Of a stretch of 64,000 nucleotides of DNA, positions 58,442 through 64,000 are shown piece after piece (the first letter of the stretch is position 1; each line of letters starts with the position of its first letter). The stretch comes from Floccularia luteovirens. Taxonomy: Eukaryota; Basidiomycota; Agaricomycetes; Agaricales; Squamanitaceae. The notes beneath the pieces were generated by a model, which was not told the origin of the DNA, searched no databases, and saw only the letters and a list, made by a program, of their open reading frames with translations. Where the stretch lies: the NCBI GenBank assembly GCA_009739215.1, contig VSJF01000010.1, forward strand, positions 1,240,001 to 1,304,000, given 5' to 3'. The translations under genes were made by a program, and so were the position numbers.

Positions 58442-60820
58442 AAGGACTCTGGCTCCTGTGGTTCACCTTTTTTGGTGGTGATGATCTGGAACTGGCAAGC
58501 CATGTTTCCTTATCTTTATGACCATTAGAGCCTGGTTTTATGCTGACTTTCATTATGATCATGATAGTGTTATGACAACCGACGACTGACGACTCCGTGA
58601 TGACTGACACGCTTGCGTGTTGTACATAAACAATATTTTTACTCTTCTTTGTTTTATTGTATCACACCATCATGTATTTCTAATTCGAATTGAAATGATG
58701 TGTACGACATGATGATCCTGGCACCTCGGGCTTGGCAAGAGACGAAATGTTTAAATGGGTCTAAGCTGTCGTGTGTGTGCGCTAACATCAAACTAAGTTG
58801 GCGAACTACCGAAAACTCCACTTCCAAGTCCGTTGGCTTATTCATGACCAACGCTCAATGTTCCATATGCGTGTGACAAGGTATGCATCACGAATGCTAA
58901 TCATAGACGCTTACATGCACCTGCGGGCATCAAGCAAAATCAGGAAATAAGCAACGGTCCATATTCATACAAAAAACTCACAGAAGCTACGGAAAAACCA
59001 TCCAAACAGTAGAACAAAAGACAAGCACTAGGGCATACTGTTTATGGATACATTTCCATGTTCGTATCCCGGTGATCAGAATCACTGCTCCGAATTTTTG
59101 TTTTTTCTTTGACTGGATGAAAAATAACAAAGCTGATTAAGATTGTTGCGAATGTGTCCCAAAGATCTGTTTTGAGAGATCCTTTAGAAAGTTATGTCTG
59201 TATTTACCTGATATCCAGATTGACAAGTGATTTCATATGGGGTGAGAGAACCTTGTGGATGGTCCACCCAGAAGCTTCGTGGATAGACACTGACAAAGAT
59301 CTCGGTCATTGTGGAAATTGTGATGTGTCTTATGAAACCTGAACCATTCTAAACCGAATCTCTGCACAACCATAGCTTCAAGCACATGTGTATTGAATTG
59401 AAATCATGGATAAAATATTCTCAGCATACAGTTCGTATCTGACATCAGCCTTTCCTATATTAAACCATGGGTTAGCGACTAGTTGCTACCCGTATTCAAA
59501 GCAATTGAAACTAGGACGAGTTGACAGACCCTTCAACCACATGGCATAACCTTTGGAGTTGATGATGGGCGGAATAGATAGACGCTGGGTTTTGGGTACT
59601 TGCGGCTAGCAGCTAAGAATGCATTTCTAAGCGTAACCCCGGGCAAAATTCACGTTAGACGGAATCGAGTTATGGAAGGAACAGTCGGTAGCGGTCAGTG
59701 CGGTTACTTGATACAATCTTTTGAGATTGTTCCATTAAGCGAAATATGTTTAGCCAATGTGTCGAATCATCTCAGTGAATATTTGAATTGGTGATGACTC
59801 GTCGTCATCTGTTGGTGTAATGATCGCTTGTCGACATGTCAGTGAAACTTTGCTTATTCACATTGTTACCTGTTTCTACAACTAGAAAAAATTTCACTGG
59901 ATAATATCGGAAAAACTTTTGAAGAACAAAAACTTATTTGATTGTCTGGGAAGGGATTGATAGAATGCAATCTTGCAGGAGAGCATTAGCGAGTAGGGTC
60001 AATAATGACTTTACTGCCAGCTGTTGAATTTAGCTGGCGCCGAGTATATGGCACCGAGTTACAGCAAACCCTCAACAAAAGTGAGGTAATTGCGAGATAA
60101 GCCCCCTGAACGACGAAACAAACTGTGCGACTCGCCAGTTTTAATACATTGCGCAAATTGACAGAAAAAATGAACCGGGTTCTAAATGTACTTACGAACC
60201 TACAACAGCCCATTTTGTCATAAATTTCCTGTGAAAACCCATTGCGCAATGGGGGTGGGAGGGGAAATGTTTCCTGATAAGAAAGTTGAATAACATCCCT
60301 GGGACCGATAGGTACATACGGGGGAAGGCTCCGGCTAATCCAACTGAGGTTCGGAATTCTAAAAACTCTTTTTATAATTTAAATATTCTTTGTCCATGTG
60401 CTAATTTATGTATTCTAGAGAACAAAAGAACATCAAGGAACAACCGGTGCATCTTTGAGAACAGACGTGCGGAGACTTCCTCAAACATCCAACATTTCAT
60501 CGCATGTTTCTGATTGTGGAAGGTGGAAATGGTTCGTCGCCTAGCCTACTAAATGGGTCGTTGCCGTCTCAGATATGACGAATGGCCGAAGTTCTCGACA
60601 AGCCATGGGCTGACTTAACCATCCGTACTAGGATGATTAGGACCTATACTTATCCCTTTCATCTCACGCTTACCCACGGGAACACGAGAAGAACACTCGG
60701 TTCGAGGGTTGTGATCTTGTGGGACTCTATAAGTAAGGGGTTCCACCACTGAACTGATATAATTTTTGCATCTCAGCAAAACAATTCCTGACAACCCACC
60801 AAAACAGCACATTTTCAGTG
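58442..60820. other. Long intergenic region, no gene recognised
   Basis: About 2.4 kb of mostly AT-rich DNA between two plus-strand genes. Short ORFs on both strands match nothing known to me. Confidence 0.5.
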
Positions 60821-61844
60821 ATGTGCTTCCCAAGCAAACGCCAGAAAGATAACTTCACTGATGGTCCCAAGTCGGACAAGGCGGCGAAACCAAATGCTAC
60901 AAAAGCCGAAGGATCTGAGCCTGCAACTTCCTCCAACCAACCCCCAGCACCTGCAGCTGCATCTTCTGTCCCCAACCAAGACGCACCTACTCTACCACCA
61001 ATAACTACAACAGCTGAAAACATGTCCGGCCCCAAAGTCGCTATCGTCATCTACTCCATGTATGGCCACATCCTCAATCGTAAGCCTCCCAAGTTACATG
61101 GCGACTGTCGCATCTCACGCTTTCATTACAGTGGCACAGGCAGTCAAGGCTGGCATCCAAAGTGCTGGAGGCCAAGCAGATCTTTTGCAGTTTGTTTCAA
61201 GTCCTCCATGTCTAGTACCTCCTTCTAACATATTACCTTAGGGTACCAGAAACTCTCCCTGCTGATCTCCTCAAGACTTTGCATGCTCCCCCCAAACCCG
61301 ACCTCCCCAACATTACCCCAAAAGACCTCGAGAAATACGATGCCATTCTTTTCGGCATTCCCACACGATATGGTAATATGCCAGTACAATGGAAGGTATG
61401 TATTATAAACTATTGTTAACCTGTATATACTAAGAGAAACATGTACAGGCATTCTGGGATGCTACAGGTGGACAATGGGCGGGAGGCCTCTACGCTGGGA
61501 AGTATGTTGGTGTATTCGTCTCCACCGCAAGTCCCGGAGGAGGACAAGAAGCCACAGCTATGAATACGCTGTCCACTTTCACCCACCACGGGATGATATA
61601 CGTTCCCTTGGGCTACAGGAACACATTCCCTCAGTTGACAAACTTGACGGAAGTTCACGGTGGTAAGCCGGCCTTCCTTTTCTGAGATTGAAAAAAGTAT
61701 CCAAACCTTTTTTCAGGATCACCGTGGGGCGCTGGAACCTTTGCAGCACCTGACGGCAGCCGTCAACCCTCCGATCTCGAGAAAGAAATCGCCACCATTC
61801 AAGGAAGGTCCTTCTATGAAACTGTCTCCAAGGTTAAGTTCTAG
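60821..61844 (+). CDS. Flavodoxin-like NAD(P)H:quinone oxidoreductase (Pst2/WrbA type)
   Basis: An FMN enzyme that reduces quinones by two electrons and protects against oxidative stress; fungal members lie at the membrane or eisosomes. A Pro/Ala/Ser-rich N-terminal extension of about 65 residues starts at ATG 60821. The flavodoxin fold begins [12 protein letters not shown] (FMN phosphate loop), then [67 protein letters not shown], and [11 protein letters not shown]. It ends YETVSKVKF at 61844. Four introns, all joins in frame. The extension could be unstructured or a targeting segment. Confidence 0.9.
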
Positions 61845-63746
61845 GGATATGATTGACATCAATTTTAGTAATATTCATTTATTGTGTCATGTTGTACTTC
61901 TGAGTTACCCGTAGTTTGCTAAACTTTGACATCCTTCCATGCCCATGTAGCACATGCTTTTCAATAGTCCTTATTTTGCTATGAACTTTTTGCGATTCCA
62001 AGATGTGAAGATATGAACTTGGTAACCATCCAACAACATTGTTTGGACCCAACAGAAATTGATCAACATGTTTGGAAAGCCACGCTCCATATAAGATGAT
62101 GAGATGTTTGGTTGACAAGGAGTTTAGGGGGCAATGTTTGTTACCTCGGAACACTGGTGAGAATTTTTGTCTCTCGGACGGGCCCGGGGCCGATCCTTAT
62201 CAACCCGTTTTATAGACCCTCTGGGGTGCAGATGTTGTTTTGGTCATCTGAATCGTTGCTTTGATTGCGCCTCCTGTGAAAAATTAGATGAATAATGGTA
62301 TATCAACTTGATCTCAACAATTGGAACCTTAGCCTTCCTGACAGGACCATCATGCGCAGTAACATCACCGTATTGCTTGTCAAGGAAAAGAAAAGGACCC
62401 TGTGAGCTTGCGATCATACACCCTTCTTTCGTAAGAAAGTAGGATTTTGTAATTTGTTTTCCGCAAGTTATTACCAAAAATTGTTGCAATTCCAATTATC
62501 AGAATTCTGCAATCAAACCGAAGTACTTCGATGTCAAAATTATTAGTGGAGCAGCGCTCACATGACATACTCATTTGGACAAAGTTACACATGAACTAAC
62601 GACTGATCAACTCTCCGGGAAAAAAAAGTTAGGCCGTCTTTCGACCCCGAAAATAGTAAAACGACGGTGCTTCAAATCCTTGGAGACACAGGGATATATG
62701 TGAAATACCAAGGTCCATGTGGACTGGGTGCATAGCTGGTCGACTTCCGCCGAAAACTTAACGTAAACATAATTCTATCGCTGGGTGATCGACCAAGTTT
62801 AGTCGGTGCTCTATTGGTTCTCCCAGAGAGGAAGAGACCAATCAACGAATCAGTTTCAAGAACACTCTTCTGCCCGGGGCTGCCAAGTTACTCATGCAGT
62901 GATACCAACACCGCCCGGACATCTTTGCTCTGGTAGAAATCTCGAAAAGTATTGTGGGGCCCCTGTATTGCTGTTCTCCTTTACGAGCTACTAGAGAAAG
63001 TGCAGTGTCACAGGTTGCAACGAACATCACCTATATTGTCGCGGTCGCAAGTTGTCGGGGAAGAATGTTTCTATTCCCCCTTTTCCACGATCACCCGTGT
63101 CATAGAACACCCAAGATAGCTCATATTTTCGCGGATAGTAAAAACAGACACAATTGGTTCGTATTGATGATGGAGGACTGAAGGATAAACGGGAGCAGTT
63201 CCGAACTGATGAGCCATGTGAAAAGACCATGATGGACAGGGGTACGTCGTAATATCTGCAAAATGAACAATATATTATTTTTGGGTACATGCATGTATAT
63301 AACACATTTGAAGCAGCCTATATATGCGTAGAGAGGTGAGGTATCACACGGACATATCAAGATTTTGGACATAGGTGACGCGCGGGTTGACAAAAACAAA
63401 AACAAAAGAATGTGTCAAAGTGAGAATAAGAGAGCACACATCGATAACGCGGAACAATGAAGCTGGATACTGATGCAATGGAGGGATAGAAGTATAGTTG
63501 TATAAAGGGATGGAAGCTAATGGATTTGAAAAACCAACACACCAATGCAAATTCTTTGGTTTTGGTACATCGCCTATGCGTGTACTGCCCCATATATTCA
63601 GGCAGACCAAAAGTGTCACTCCCAGGTCCAAATGATGCCACAAGCATAATATGCGTCATAACCCCAAACAGGAATGCGGAAGGCTATAGCACATGAACAC
63701 TTCTACCAGAACGTTGCGGGTAAAATTTCCAAGAGACCCAAAACAA
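61845..63746. other. Intergenic region
   Basis: Short ORFs on both strands, none recognised. It probably holds the 3' flank of the quinone reductase and of the partial gene at the right edge. Confidence 0.5.
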
Positions 63747-64000
63747 TCAAGATTTCTGAGGACCCACAGCGCGACGTAGTTCATCCTCTAACGTATCACG
63801 TTTTTCAACACAGTGGGCAGCAAGTTTTCCCGAGTTATTTTCCGGTTTATCCCAGTCCTCTCCAGTTTCTTCAACAGGATCTTTGAGGTCATGGAAGTCA
63901 AGCTTCCTTGGTTTCAGTGCTTCCAGATCTACAGCATCAGAGTCACTGTCCGACACCGACCCACGGGATCTTCTGATAGTCCCATGTTTTGCAATTGTAC
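63747..64000 (-). CDS. 3' end of a gene running off the window; acidic C-terminus
   Basis: The frame is open from the edge to the stop at 63747-63749. It reads RRSRGSVSDSDSDAVDLEALK, then DFHDLKDPVEETGEDWD and ends DELRRAVGPQKS. It is rich in Asp, Glu and Ser. The family cannot be named from this fragment, and no in-frame ATG lies in the part seen. Confidence 0.5.
   Translation of the reverse strand, partial: TIAKHGTIRRSRGSVSDSDSDAVDLEALKPRKLDFHDLKDPVEETGEDWDKPENNSGKLAAHCVEKRDTLEDELRRAVGPQKS

Noticed and set aside
1..64000. CRISPR arrays, rRNA genes or bacterial operons
   Set aside because: No regularly spaced repeats or rRNA-like blocks were seen, and the genes have spliceosomal introns typical of a fungus.

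Overview
The window looks like nuclear DNA of an agaricomycete (mushroom-forming basidiomycete). Genes are cut by many short introns, mostly about 50 nt, and stand alone on both strands with no operons. Gene content fits: four DUF6533 membrane-protein genes, a PLAC8 protein, an HsbA-like secreted protein, an Rds1/ferritin-like secreted protein, mushroom-type P450s and a fungal yellow/royal-jelly family protein. Exon joins were worked out by hand from reading frame, GT-AG or GC-AG borders and family resemblance. No search was run.

Layout. 1.7-3.6 kb: an MFS permease of the Dal5/TNA1 type. 4.5-16.4 kb: a young tandem duplication. DUF6533 gene A (4494-6547) is followed by two long repeat units (6321-10437 and 10438-15327). 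Each unit carries the 3' exons of A, a spacer, a DUF6533 gene (B or C) and the 5' end of a membrane/coiled-coil/Cys-rich gene. A and C read as intact, B has three single-base insertions, and the coiled-coil gene is broken in both places. Unit 2 also holds a dispersed repeat, a foldback MITE and a short insertion. 16.9-22.4 kb (minus): a yellow/MRJP protein, ATG7 and a small one-helix membrane protein. 22.6-27.5 kb (plus): a Gly/Asn-rich secreted protein, a beta-trefoil-like protein and an Rds1-like secreted protein. 27.8-33.4 kb (minus): two related cytochrome P450 genes in tandem.

34.2-45.1 kb: MDM35, a small unknown ORF, a mobile-element-like ORF, an HsbA-like protein, eIF3g, a fourth DUF6533 gene and a secreted aldose 1-epimerase. 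46.9-53.0 kb: PLAC8 protein (+), a probable mitochondrial protein (-) and an ammonium transporter (+). 53.5-64 kb: a decayed ketoreductase (-), a DUF4203/TMEM198-like membrane protein with a frame break, a Pst2/WrbA flavodoxin-like quinone reductase, and the 3' end of an acidic-protein gene running off the window.

The genes do not form one pathway. Housekeeping genes (ATG7, MDM35, eIF3g) sit among accessory genes for nutrient uptake (ammonium and MFS carriers), secretion and oxidation (P450s, quinone reductase). The most unusual part is the 4-16 kb array with its duplication junction, decaying copies and insertions. A 390-bp repeat family with a base-paired core links it to 23.6 kb and, more distantly, to 35.7 kb.
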